DNA of 29,468 nucleotides from a virus, in IMG/VR virus record IMGVR_UViG_3300037117_000014, positions 1-29,468 of that record, one strand, 5' to 3'. A model generated the notes under the pieces. That model worked only from the letters and a program-made list of their open reading frames with translations. It ran no database searches and had not been told where the DNA came from. Position 1 is the first letter of the stretch. Each line of letters begins with the position of its first letter. Shown in pieces: positions 14,970-23,058 of this stretch. The position numbers and the translations under genes are program-made.

Positions 14970-17164
14970 TAAGAGCCTTCACTTTCAGTATTGGCCGCGC
15001 CCTGCTGCGACAACTCGGCCGCATTGGCCTGCGAAACAGTATCATACACAAAATCGTGCGATTTCAACTCGATTTCGTGCTCCATCTGCGCCCGCTGTTG
15101 CGGCGTGAGAGTAAGGCGGGCCAGCGCTTCGATCATGACCTTCATGCGCTCGGTGTCGGCCTTCTGCGCATTCACGTCCCGCTGTTCGTCTTTACCCTTC
15201 AGCGCAATCTCTTTCAGAGACAGCTTTTGCATTAGCTCGGCGTTAAGCGCCGTAAGCCTCTGCGTTTGCTGCTGGAGCGAAACGATTTGCGGCTCCATCT
15301 TCTCGTCGAACAGGTATGGCTTGTTCGCCTTGATCTCTTTTTGCAAGCGCTCCATAATCTTGTCGGCGCCGGGGAAATCGCCATACTTAAACAGCAAATC
15401 CCCAATAACGCCCGCAAGTTCCATGTTCTCTTTCAGGATCATGGACATAGCGTCCCATGCTTCCTGCCGCTGCGTCGCATAGTCGGGACCAGGATCGGAC
15501 ACGCACTCGAATTCACCAAGCGACGGGTTAAACGAAAGCCGAATAGCTTCTTCGTCATCCTTAGAGTATTGCTCGTCTTGAACCGCGGCGGCTTGCGTCG
15601 GGTCGATATTGATCCAAAACTTCTCGCCGTCTTCGCCGATCACATGCAAAGCGCGCTTGGTGTCGTAAATCTTGGGATAGAGGTCGAGCAGCGCCATGCC
15701 GATCGCTCGAAGCATGTCGGCTTGATGCTCGGGGAAGTGATAGGTCGCCGTATCGCCCTGTTGCTTACGCTCGCCGATCGCTACACCGCTCGCCGCCGAT
15801 TGCGTGTCGTTTTCGCCCATTTGGGCTTGAAACTGGCCAGAAATCATCATCATTTGGCGTTCGGCGTTCTGCATCGCTTGCATATACGCCGGGTTTCCCT
15901 TCGGCGGGTCTATCCGCTGCGGAGGTTGGACTTGCTGCATACCCTCCGGGGCTTCCTCGTCAAGGTCGTTATAGAACAGCACGCCGTAGTTATTGATATT
16001 GGCGTCTTTCCACTGCTCTTGGCCTTCGGTCGCGCGCGCCGGCGCCAACCATGGGGCTTTAGGCTGCAACGCATTGACTTGGACATCGGTTGACGCGGCG
16101 TAATTCAGCATGCGCTGCGGGTCGATCAGCGGCCGAGTGTGGCCCTTGCGGTCCAACCGATTGTCAATGACGATCTCGCGGCCTGGGCAGCGAAAGATCG
16201 GGATATATTTCCCCGCCCATTTGCCTTTGTCGACGACAATGTTGCCAGCGATCAGGAACCATTCAACCTCGTTGTCCGTCACCTTGCGCATGCGTCCGTC
16301 GACGCGGCCCGCTTTGATGTCTGCGACAAGCGCCTTGAACAAATCCTTACCAGCTTCGTCTTTGATTTCAGAGGCCAGCTTTTCAATCTCTTCGCCGTCT
16401 TCCTCTGGCTTGTAAGAGACCAGCGTGTCCTTCCGCTCTTTCTTGCGGAAGTATTTGGCCACCATAATTTCTTTGTCCGTGATCCAATCTGCGAACATTG
16501 AATCCAGCGGAGCCTTACCGACTTTCCCGACATAATCCGGGTATTTTCGGTTGAATTCCTTGATTGGCAGGCGATCGAAAACGAAGCCAAAATTGGCATC
16601 TAGGCCGTCTTGCTGCTTAATCCACGGGTCGAGATAGACGCCAGTCGGATCCCGCGCGGCCTTGAGCCAAATATCCTGATCGAACGAGCGTTCGGACACG
16701 TAGTCCGTTTCGAGCAGAATGTAGCCTATGCCGCCGTCAACTTGATGCTCCGCCACCTTGCGATATTGCGTCGTGGCGCGGGAGATTGTCTCAGTTCTCC
16801 GGATCAGCGTTTGCATCATTCCCGCTGATTTGTAGCTCGCCTTTCCCCCGCTCGGCCGAACCTTGATCGCGAAGCGATTCTTCGACATGGAATTGATAAT
16901 CATGTCGTTATGCGTTCTGGTGTTATTGATCGTCAGGCAAGGCAAATCCTGGCCAGGTGATGTCCGATCATCATAGGTTCGCTCTGGCCACTGCCAAGCG
17001 TTGCGCGTGTCGCCATTGGCGAACTTGATGTCTTCACGGCAGCGCTGATCTTCGACACCTTGCCAATCTTGACACGCCTTCCACCGGTCGACAGCCTCGC
17101 GGACAACCTCTTCGTCGGTTCGCGCCGGCTTGGCGTCATCGAGCATGGTGACGGGAGAGACCAT
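14969..17164 (-). CDS. Portal protein, P22 gp1-like
   Basis: The 731-residue protein starts at ATG 17164, which overlaps the terL stop as TAATG; an upstream in-frame TTG (17179) is less likely. P22 gp1 is 725 residues. The P22-type portal features include CLTINNTRTHNDMIINSMSKNR, HQVDGGIGYILLETDY, DPTGVYLDPW, DWITDKEIMVAKYFRKKER, and ATYHFPEHQADMLRAIGMALLDLYP. The C-terminal ~130 residues form a long helical, Gln-rich segment (IVSLQQQTQRLTALNAELMQK), matching the barrel of P22 portal. It forms the dodecameric DNA entry vertex and docks terminase. Confidence 0.92.
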   Translation of the reverse strand: MVSPVTMLDDAKPARTDEEVVREAVDRWKACQDWQGVEDQRCREDIKFANGDTRNAWQWPERTYDDRTSPGQDLPCLTINNTRTHNDMIINSMSKNRFAIKVRPSGGKASYKSAGMMQTLIRRTETISRATTQYRKVAEHQVDGGIGYILLETDYVSERSFDQDIWLKAARDPTGVYLDPWIKQQDGLDANFGFVFDRLPIKEFNRKYPDYVGKVGKAPLDSMFADWITDKEIMVAKYFRKKERKDTLVSYKPEEDGEEIEKLASEIKDEAGKDLFKALVADIKAGRVDGRMRKVTDNEVEWFLIAGNIVVDKGKWAGKYIPIFRCPGREIVIDNRLDRKGHTRPLIDPQRMLNYAASTDVQVNALQPKAPWLAPARATEGQEQWKDANINNYGVLFYNDLDEEAPEGMQQVQPPQRIDPPKGNPAYMQAMQNAERQMMMISGQFQAQMGENDTQSAASGVAIGERKQQGDTATYHFPEHQADMLRAIGMALLDLYPKIYDTKRALHVIGEDGEKFWINIDPTQAAAVQDEQYSKDDEEAIRLSFNPSLGEFECVSDPGPDYATQRQEAWDAMSMILKENMELAGVIGDLLFKYGDFPGADKIMERLQKEIKANKPYLFDEKMEPQIVSLQQQTQRLTALNAELMQKLSLKEIALKGKDEQRDVNAQKADTERMKVMIEALARLTLTPQQRAQMEHEIELKSHDFVYDTVSQANAAELSQQGAANTESEGS

Positions 17165-18825
17165 TAACGGCTCATCCAACCGGTTCCGCGATTAGCCCCG
17201 CGATCTGGCGCGGAAATTTTTGGCAAATTCCCAGCTAGCCCGCGTTCGTGAGCCTTAATCGCCGCGATGATGGCTTTATTCCCTTCCGACCAAGCCATTA
17301 TCACGGCGTCTCCCCTATCCGGCGAACGCCCCAAGCGCTCCGGCTTTTTAAGATCTTCTTTGCTTTCGATTTGAATGCCTCGGCTGGCCATTTTCCAACG
17401 AGGAGCAGTCAAATCAGCAGCCATTTGCGGGTCTGGCGGGAGAGCGATCGTCGCGCCGCCAGACTGGTCCGGGTCTAGCGCCTCGCGGAACCGCCAATGT
17501 GCTTCAGCCCGCTTATTCACGAATGGAAGCTGCTTGTCTTTCGTTCGCATGCCGGATTCACCGGCGCCGTTGAACGGATGCACGCGAATGTCATTCTCGA
17601 CAAGGCGCTCTCTTACGCCTCCGCCATAACCGCCGCCCATGTCGACGACAACCGCCGCGCTGTTTCTCCGATGCTTGACTACCAGTGCCGCGACGTCGGA
17701 AGGATTTGGCGTCCTAATCCCCGGCTCTTGAATGAGCGGGGCGTACCAGTGCCCATAACGCGGGGCCAAGACCGTATCGTCTCCGCCGCCTTGCGCCACG
17801 TCGACGCCAATCGCGGACATTACCGTTCCACCTGGTGGTTTTTCTGTCCATCGCTGCTGAGCAGCCTTCACCCACGCGCTTGGGATGACTTGCCATTCGT
17901 GATCTTGGCGCCCGGCAAGAAAGTCCCCATGCAGCATTTGAGAACGGAGCGGCTCAGGGAGTGCCTGCAACTGCGCCCGATACCCTGTCTCGCGGAGGTA
18001 GGGGTTATCCTCTAGTTTGCCCGGAATAAACGTTCGCGTCATTGGGCGCGTTATTTCGACACCTAACTCGCGAGCTCTCTCCGGGGTAAAAGTGATCTCT
18101 TCCTTGGTCGCGATGCGATAGTCGCGCCCGTCCACGAAAACGATTGGCGCGCTATTATCGAGCCAAACCGTAGTTCCTTCGATGTCCGGGGCGGTCGCCG
18201 CCCATCGAAGTTCGCCCGAGCACGCCTGATTAGCGAACTGAGGATCGAGCCAAGGCGCGAACCACTCCATAAGCCATTCGCCGTCGCCGCCTGTCGGGGG
18301 GTTGGAGGCGATGACAACGCGGCGGCGCTGCTTCGGATCGGCGGAGCGCAACCAGCCCATAACAAATTGAACTTTGGCTCTCGAAAGCTGGGCACCTTCA
18401 TCGAACCCGATGAAATCATGCGGCCGGCCCTGCCATGACTTTTCCGATCCGGGGTTACTCAAATGGCCTAATTCAATGATCCTATCAAGGCGGCGCAAAA
18501 TGCTGTCCTGACCGTTCCACCCGTCGCGTCCGCAAACCTCTAACAAATACTCCTCGACGCCGCGAAGGTCGACAGATTTAGACCGAAATATCACAGTGCG
18601 ATAATGGCATGTCGCGGCGAGACCAACCAAGAGCGAGGTCTTACCGGAGCCTGCAGCGCCGCCATAAAGCAGCAAATCAGCTTGCGAGTAATACGCGGCG
18701 ACTTGTGGCCTATTGCGGAAGTCCGGCAACCAAAGCGCCGTCAGTTCCGGCAAAAGCATCTTGTCGAGGTCGGCCTTGGCTTGCGGACTCAAACCCTCGA
18801 CATAGGCTCTAACGTCTCGGATCAT
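17164..18825 (-). CDS. terL: Terminase large subunit (packaging ATPase and nuclease)
   Basis: The 553-residue protein has the ATPase and nuclease signatures of TerL. The Walker A motif is GGAAGSGKTS (residues 55-64), Walker B with catalytic Glu is IGFDE (139-143), and the coupling motif is VIASNPPT (171-178). The RNase H-like nuclease aspartates are D342 (IGVDVAQGGGDDT), D395 (VVVDMGGGYG) and D503/D506 (RSPDRGDAVIM). It drives DNA into the prohead through the portal and cuts concatemers. The start overlaps the previous gene by ATGA with no clear Shine-Dalgarno, so translation is probably coupled. Unusually, it is about 2.7 kb away from the small subunit gene. Confidence 0.95.
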   Translation of the reverse strand: MIRDVRAYVEGLSPQAKADLDKMLLPELTALWLPDFRNRPQVAAYYSQADLLLYGGAAGSGKTSLLVGLAATCHYRTVIFRSKSVDLRGVEEYLLEVCGRDGWNGQDSILRRLDRIIELGHLSNPGSEKSWQGRPHDFIGFDEGAQLSRAKVQFVMGWLRSADPKQRRRVVIASNPPTGGDGEWLMEWFAPWLDPQFANQACSGELRWAATAPDIEGTTVWLDNSAPIVFVDGRDYRIATKEEITFTPERARELGVEITRPMTRTFIPGKLEDNPYLRETGYRAQLQALPEPLRSQMLHGDFLAGRQDHEWQVIPSAWVKAAQQRWTEKPPGGTVMSAIGVDVAQGGGDDTVLAPRYGHWYAPLIQEPGIRTPNPSDVAALVVKHRRNSAAVVVDMGGGYGGGVRERLVENDIRVHPFNGAGESGMRTKDKQLPFVNKRAEAHWRFREALDPDQSGGATIALPPDPQMAADLTAPRWKMASRGIQIESKEDLKKPERLGRSPDRGDAVIMAWSEGNKAIIAAIKAHERGLAGNLPKISAPDRGANRGTGWMSR

Positions 18826-19169
18826 TCGGACGAGGCGGCAAAGGCCTGCGTCGCCGTCCCTGTTATCTCAATCAGCGAGACAATCGTGTACATCGAATTG
18901 TTGCAATAGAACAAGGCGTAAGGCAGTAAAATGAAAATCGTGGTTCCGTTCACACGCACGTTCATGTTGGCCGCGCCCTGATTCTGGATGTCGCAACCGA
19001 CGCGATTGGTGTTCGCTGGGAACACGGTCTGATAGACGCCAGTGCTTGCGATCGTGCCGGAGACGTCGCCGCTGTTGCGCGGGTTAGCCTGAAGCACGCC
19101 CATTCCATCGGCGAAAGCCAACGAAGGAGCGAGGAACGCGAGCGCGCCCGCTAAGATAAGTTTGCGCAT
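18822..19169 (-). CDS. Small exported two-cysteine protein
   Basis: The 115-residue protein begins MRKLILAGALAFLAPSLAFA, a clear Sec signal with AFA cleavage after residue 20. The mature ~95 residues carry exactly two cysteines (NRVGCDIQNQ and LFYCNNS) and a beta segment NQGAANMNVRVNG. The xxxRxxCxIQNQG pattern resembles a small beta domain widespread in phage structural proteins (ARKGLxIQNQS type). The start has AAGGGGA upstream. It is coupled to terL by ATGA. Exported and disulfide-capable proteins are not expected in a packaging operon; function unknown. Confidence 0.75.
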   Translation of the reverse strand: MRKLILAGALAFLAPSLAFADGMGVLQANPRNSGDVSGTIASTGVYQTVFPANTNRVGCDIQNQGAANMNVRVNGTTIFILLPYALFYCNNSMYTIVSLIEITGTATQAFAASSE

Positions 19170-19190
19170 TGTCGCGTTCCCCTTGCCGAA

Positions 19191-19379
19191 TTACTTCTTT
19201 TTTCCGCCCGTGCCGTTCAGCGGCACAGGAACGAGCCCGGGCTTGGTCGGCTTGGTACCGCCCGGGTCTTTGCTGCCGCGCGGAGGCAGCGGATCATGAG
19301 CTCCATCTCCGCCACCGCCATTGAACTGAGTCGAAAACCCGCCCACGATAGGCTTGGTGTCGCCGATTGAACTTCCCAT
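19191..19379 (-). CDS. Small Gly/Pro-rich protein
   Basis: A 62-residue frame begins at ATG 19379 (MGSSIGDTKPIVGGF), 4 nt after the upstream stop. The longer frame to 19433 only runs back into its neighbour. It has GGGGDG and a Pro/Lys/Gly-rich tail ending GTGGKKK and looks disordered. Its place in a tight operon supports it; no function can be assigned. Confidence 0.5.
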   Translation of the reverse strand: MGSSIGDTKPIVGGFSTQFNGGGGDGAHDPLPPRGSKDPGGTKPTKPGLVPVPLNGTGGKKK

Positions 19380-19383
19380 TTTC

Positions 19384-19584
19384 TTATCCCTTCTCTTCCG
19401 CATGCGCCGGTTCGACTTGGCACATGACCGCATGTTCGAATTTATATTCTGGAACGCCGTTTACGTCAGTTCCCGAACGAATGGCGCGGGTTAACACGAC
19501 CCGCATTCGCAGCCGAGAACCATCGGCAAGCTGATAGGCGTTCCACGCTTCATGCTCTATGGCGTAGTCGACCGCCTCGCTCAC
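19384..19584 (-). CDS. Small protein, unknown
   Basis: A 66-residue protein starts at GTG 19584, overlapping the previous TGA as GTGA. The longer frame (to 19680) is antiparallel reading inside its neighbour. The sequence DYAIEHEAWNAYQLADGSRL, RMRVVLTRAIRSGTD and EYKFEHAVMCQVE suggests a compact alpha/beta protein of the small-barrel type, as seen in many phage and host hypothetical proteins. Function unknown. Confidence 0.6.
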   Translation of the reverse strand: MSEAVDYAIEHEAWNAYQLADGSRLRMRVVLTRAIRSGTDVNGVPEYKFEHAVMCQVEPAHAEEKG

Positions 19585-21092
19585 GGCATAGCCGAAGCGG
19601 AGATAATGCCAGTCGAGCCCGAAGTGCCGAGCGACATCCACTCGTTCGCCGTTCCGGCAGCGCCAACCGACGCTGTGCAAAGCATCAGGAAGCCCGTGTT
19701 GTTAGAGAACGAAGCAAGAGAGGTCGACAGCGAGTTGGCCGTGCAAGCGCTCACGCTCGTCTCTGCGACCTGTGCGAATGCCTGGAAGCCCGCCGTGAAC
19801 TGGAGAGCCGGGGCAATACGCATCGCAACCGGATAAGCGACAACGCAGTTCGCCGTCGTGGTCGCGACATTCTCGCACGAGCCATTGGCCGTGAGCCCAA
19901 GGGTTTGCTGCTCGTAGTTATAATAGAGGTAGGAATAATCGAGCATCGCTTCCAACGCGGGATAGCGGCGTTCGAAGGCCTTGGGCGAGACGATGCCGTT
20001 GGGGAGCGCTGTCGTGATGACGGCGGAAGCCGGCTCAAGCTGCAAGCCCTGAACCTCGAACCAATCGGTCGTGACCGACGTGGTTGCGGTAAAGAGCCCA
20101 CAAATCTGAACGCTGACATTGGTGACGGCCGTCGTGGTTCCCGGCACATTGACGGGGATCGGCGCCGCGATCGAATAGCGGCCCCATGTCGCCGAGACCG
20201 GAATGGAAACGACGCCCGTGGTCGCGACCGTTCCGACAGTAGCCGGCGAAAGAACCGGCGTCGCGACCGTGTAATTGGTCGGGCCGCCCGCCTGGCCAGA
20301 GCCCGCGAGCGCGAACTTCGAACCATTGCCGCCGGCATAACCCATTCCAGCCTGCGTGCCGACCGCATCCGCCGCCGACGAATAGGCAATCTGCGCCGTC
20401 AACACGCCGCCCACCGGAGAGAATGTAGCGCCGGTCAGAGCATAAAACGAGAAGACGGCATTGTTGCCAATCAGCGGAGACGCGGCGTTCACGTCGAGCG
20501 TCTGGCCGATACAGGTTGCGCCGGACGGCGTAGCTGCGGACGGGCGCGCGACGCGCAACGCCTTGGTCGTGTTCAATGCGGGAAGAACTTCAGTCGTCCC
20601 GCTTGGAATAGTGAAGGTCGCCGTCGAACCCGTCGAATAAGCCCACCATCCATCTGAAGTGATAATGGCGGGAGCGATGGTCGCGCCAGCAAGCGCTGCG
20701 ATACCCTTGGTCGTGGATAGGCGCTGCGCGAGGCTCGTGTTCAAGTCACCGCCGATAAGGCGGTTCGTCGACTGCCCAAGCAAGCCGGATGGAACAACCG
20801 CCGACTGAACAGGCGTTCCCGTGTTGCCTGTGTTCAAGTCAAGCGGAATGAGCTCGGAGCCGGTTAGAGCGGCCGGACCCGCCGGAACAAGCGTCTGGCA
20901 GATATAACCGATAGCGCCCTGGCCCTGGCCGGTGATTCCACCGAGATTGCCCGTTCCCGTGACGATGGAGGCGCAAAAGGCAGGCCCGCCGATGACGGAC
21001 CACGTAGACCACATACCCGCGCCCATGACGGCGACGGGAATCGCCAGCGCCGCGAAGGCGGCGGCGAGCCCGATCTTATGCTTCAGTTTCAT
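19581..21092 (-). CDS. Large exported beta-rich surface/fibre-like protein with eight cysteines
   Basis: The 503-residue protein starts at ATG 21092 behind GAGGT; the upstream in-frame GTG (21104) contains that site. Residues 1-25 (MKLKHKIGLAAAFAALAIPVAVMGA) form a Sec signal peptide. The mature part is Thr/Ser/Gly/Ala-rich, beta-type, and contains a carbohydrate-binding-like middle (SATWGRYSIAAPIPVNVPG, WFEVQGLQLEPAS). It then has FERRYPALEAMLDYSYLYYNYE, a motif I associate with phage fibre and appendage proteins just before the C-terminal domain. There are eight cysteines, an even number. It lies between terS and terL, outside the usual tail-fibre location. An export signal on a fibre-like protein is odd: it may be displayed on or released from the infected cell. 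Confidence 0.75.
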   Translation of the reverse strand: MKLKHKIGLAAAFAALAIPVAVMGAGMWSTWSVIGGPAFCASIVTGTGNLGGITGQGQGAIGYICQTLVPAGPAALTGSELIPLDLNTGNTGTPVQSAVVPSGLLGQSTNRLIGGDLNTSLAQRLSTTKGIAALAGATIAPAIITSDGWWAYSTGSTATFTIPSGTTEVLPALNTTKALRVARPSAATPSGATCIGQTLDVNAASPLIGNNAVFSFYALTGATFSPVGGVLTAQIAYSSAADAVGTQAGMGYAGGNGSKFALAGSGQAGGPTNYTVATPVLSPATVGTVATTGVVSIPVSATWGRYSIAAPIPVNVPGTTTAVTNVSVQICGLFTATTSVTTDWFEVQGLQLEPASAVITTALPNGIVSPKAFERRYPALEAMLDYSYLYYNYEQQTLGLTANGSCENVATTTANCVVAYPVAMRIAPALQFTAGFQAFAQVAETSVSACTANSLSTSLASFSNNTGFLMLCTASVGAAGTANEWMSLGTSGSTGIISASAMP

Positions 21093-21111
21093 TTTAGACC
21101 TCACTTAAGAA

Positions 21112-21155
21112 GCCGGCGCGCCGGCGATGGTCCTGCGAGAGGCGGCAGGCGCGCC
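21112..21155. repeat. 14-bp palindrome with repeated GGCGCGCC core between divergent genes
   Basis: A perfect palindrome (GCCGGCGCGCCGGC, 21112-21125) is followed by a second GGCGCGCC at 21148-21155. It lies in the ~100-bp gap between the minus-strand exported protein and the plus-strand small gene. It could be an operator or a leader stem in the minus-strand mRNA. No promoter could be placed confidently. Confidence 0.35.
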
Positions 21156-21194
21156 ATTCTTGCATTAGTGCCGAATTGATGCCATAAAGGTGAC

Positions 21195-21530
21195 ATGGCT
21201 ATCAAATTCGAGGATGAAAAACCAAATGGCGACAGACGGGTGGAGGAGAGACAGCCCACTAAATTGGGGACTTTACCCCGGATATTGGGAAGCAGTAGCT
21301 CGGGAAGAAACTCGGGTTCTCCTAGCGCTGCAAGCACAAATAAACGAGAGCCACAATCGCATCAGACCATTTGTAAACGTGGACGGCCTCGACTCGAAGA
21401 CGCCGCGTCCACACTGGAAGCAACCCGGCCTTGGGTTGCGCTCGGAATGAGCCGAAGGACGTGGTTTAGACGGCAGCGAGAGGCTAAACTTTCCCGGCCG
21501 TCTTCTCCAAAAACGCCGTCAGAGCCCTGA
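21195..21530 (+). CDS. Small basic putative DNA-binding protein on the opposite strand
   Basis: A 111-residue frame starts at ATG 21195 with a well-placed AAAGGTG just upstream. The first 60 residues are polar and low-complexity. Residues about 61-95 have KRGRPRLEDAAS and ALGMSRRTWFRRQREAK, a compact HTH-like segment (G-M-S-x-R-T-W-F-x-R) that I recall from small alphaproteobacterial and phage proteins. Its last 47 nt overlap the 3' end of terS in antisense. It interrupts an otherwise minus-strand operon, between terS and the exported protein. Regulatory function is inferred only. Confidence 0.55.
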   Translation: MAIKFEDEKPNGDRRVEERQPTKLGTLPRILGSSSSGRNSGSPSAASTNKREPQSHQTICKRGRPRLEDAASTLEATRPWVALGMSRRTWFRRQREAKLSRPSSPKTPSEP

Positions 21531-21963
21531 TACGGGCTTCGTCGCTGTATTCCACCTTGACTTCGCCTGAGTGCTCTACATCCTGCTTATCGCGCCACTC
21601 AGCCTTGCGGCGGTTTTTAAGCCAGAAAATCATTGCGGTTGTATCAGGTGGAACATGCTCACGATATTGCGCGTAAACAGGGTCTTGCGCGCCAGCAGGC
21701 ATGAAAATCTTAACTGCATCGAACGTGTAGCCTGTTGCTTTCTCATAAAGAGACCGCTCGACTCTATCGTCTGCGATATCCTTGCCTGCCTTTAAGGCGG
21801 TATGAAACGCTGGATGAACGGATTTCCACGACTTGATCGCTGTTATCGAAACTTCAAAATAATCAGCCAGTTCCGCATCAGTCGCGCCATTATTGCAAAG
21901 CTCTTTGGCTTTTTCAGCATATTCTGGCCTGTAAAGGCTAGGGCGTCCGACTGCCAATTTCAT
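21484..21963 (-). CDS. terS: Terminase small subunit
   Basis: The 159-residue protein has the typical small terminase layout. An N-terminal helix-turn-helix (YRPEYAEKAKELCNNGATDA, then ELADYFEVSITAIKSWK) recognises the packaging site. A helical oligomerisation segment follows (HTALKAGKDIADDRVERSLY), and then the family hallmark ATGYTFDAVKIF and TTAMIFWLKNRRKAEWRDK. It oligomerises, binds pac/cos DNA and stimulates TerL. The start overlaps the upstream gene by 26 nt. The packaging site may lie nearby, often within terS itself. Confidence 0.9.
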   Translation of the reverse strand: MKLAVGRPSLYRPEYAEKAKELCNNGATDAELADYFEVSITAIKSWKSVHPAFHTALKAGKDIADDRVERSLYEKATGYTFDAVKIFMPAGAQDPVYAQYREHVPPDTTAMIFWLKNRRKAEWRDKQDVEHSGEVKVEYSDEARIRALTAFLEKTAGKV

Positions 21964-22156
21964 TCCTCATTGTTCGTTCGCTCTCAAGCTCTTGAACGCG
22001 GCGTTGGAGATTGCAGATTGTTTCATCTTGGCTTTGCTGTCCTGCGCACATTTCAGCGAGGGCGGCGGTTAACCGTTTATTTTCATGCTTGAGACCAGCT
22101 ATTTGATCCGATCGAATTTCTAATTCCAACAAGCGTTTATGCAGTTCACGCGACAT
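21938..22156 (-). CDS. Small coiled-coil protein
   Basis: The 72-residue protein starts at ATG 22156 behind GAAGG; the longer frame to 22354 overlaps the NusG-like gene and lacks a site. Almost the whole protein is a charged heptad-type helix (ELHKRLLELEIRSDQIAGLK, ENKRLTAALAEM, CNLQRRVQELESER). It probably dimerises. It lies directly before terS, so it could be a packaging or regulatory accessory, but this is only context. Confidence 0.6.
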   Translation of the reverse strand: MSRELHKRLLELEIRSDQIAGLKHENKRLTAALAEMCAGQQSQDETICNLQRRVQELESERTMRNEIGSRTP

Positions 22157-22226
22157 TTTTTCGCCTTCGCTGCATTTTGTTGTTGACTGTTCTGACGCTA
22201 GAGCTAGCGGAATAGCTTTCGCACGG

Positions 22227-22829
22227 CTAGGCCGATACTCTGGCCATACCGTGGATCGTCTTTTTGCCGCCCGGCGTAGCCTGAGCTGACACCAAAGAGA
22301 CGGACCCTGGCTCAATGATGATACGAACCACCGCACCAGAAGTCCCTTTAACATCTACCTTGAGAATACCTTTCTTGTCAACGTCCAAGATGCGCCCGCT
22401 CAACTCGGCAAAAGGATGACCTTCATTTATTCGAACTATGGCTCCTGTCTTGAATTCCATATTTTCAACCTTTGGTGGCGTATAGTCTTGATAATATTGT
22501 ATTTCTTTTTCGCTCACGGTCGGCGGTCGATCCATCAATGACGCGCAAAGAAATCCTCGAACGCTTGGCGTGTTGGCGATCGCATGGCGCAAACTATCCG
22601 TCAAAACGCAGTGGACAAACATATACCGCCCGAAGCGAGGGATTTTCGAGACCTCGAAGTCAAAAGACTTGTTACGGTCTCCGCCGTGGCGCTTGGATGC
22701 GCGCTTTGGATCGAATGGCCTCCAAACCTTGAAGCCTGGAACCATCGATAGCGCCGCCGCGAGCCGCAGATAAGCGTCAGCGTCCTTGCCCTCCCAGCTT
22801 TCCACGACATACCAAGCTGCATTGCTCAT
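22227..22829 (-). CDS. NusG/RfaH-like transcription factor (possible antiterminator)
   Basis: The 200-residue protein has an N-terminal NGN-type domain (AAWYVVESWEGKDADAYLRL, FKVWRPFDPKR, IPRFGRYMFVHCVLTDSLRHAI, NTPSVRGFLC) and a C-terminal KOW-type barrel (FKTGAIVRINEGHPFAELSG, RILDVDKKGILKVDVK). NusG and RfaH bind RNA polymerase and raise processivity or couple it to ribosomes. A phage copy at the early/late boundary, just before the packaging and head genes, suggests it lets host polymerase read through the long late operon. The start is ATG 22829 with AAGGA upstream. The insertion RASKRHGGDRNK in the NGN domain is phage-style. Confidence 0.85.
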   Translation of the reverse strand: MSNAAWYVVESWEGKDADAYLRLAAALSMVPGFKVWRPFDPKRASKRHGGDRNKSFDFEVSKIPRFGRYMFVHCVLTDSLRHAIANTPSVRGFLCASLMDRPPTVSEKEIQYYQDYTPPKVENMEFKTGAIVRINEGHPFAELSGRILDVDKKGILKVDVKGTSGAVVRIIIEPGSVSLVSAQATPGGKKTIHGMARVSA

Positions 22830-22839
22830 GGGTCAATCC

Positions 22840-23058
22840 TTATTGTCCAGGCTTCCAAAACGACGGGATGAAGCCATAGCTCGACGAACGATGTTGCCGT
22901 GCCATGTCCGCCGCCATTCCCGATAGAGGCTCCACATGTGGCTTCTCTGGCGATTTGGATGGCCTTGCTGCTTTGCGGGCTTCGCGTCGTCCCGGCGGAA
23001 TGGCGCGTCGCTCGACCGTGAAGCTTGGACGATCATTCCAATTGCGATATTTATTCAT
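22840..23058 (-). CDS. Small basic protein, unknown
   Basis: A 72-residue frame starts at ATG 23058, overlapping the upstream stop as ATGA. It is Arg/Pro/Ser-rich (RRAIPPGRREARKAARPS) with a C-terminal YGFIPSFWKPGQ. An overlapping frame (22833-23036) of similar length exists; the ATGA coupling favours this one. Function unknown. Confidence 0.45.
   Translation of the reverse strand: MNKYRNWNDRPSFTVERRAIPPGRREARKAARPSKSPEKPHVEPLSGMAADMARQHRSSSYGFIPSFWKPGQ

Noticed and set aside
22833-23036. Minus-strand frame alternative to 22840-23058
   Set aside because: It lacks a coupled start, while the other frame begins exactly at an ATGA overlap; the choice remains only moderately certain.
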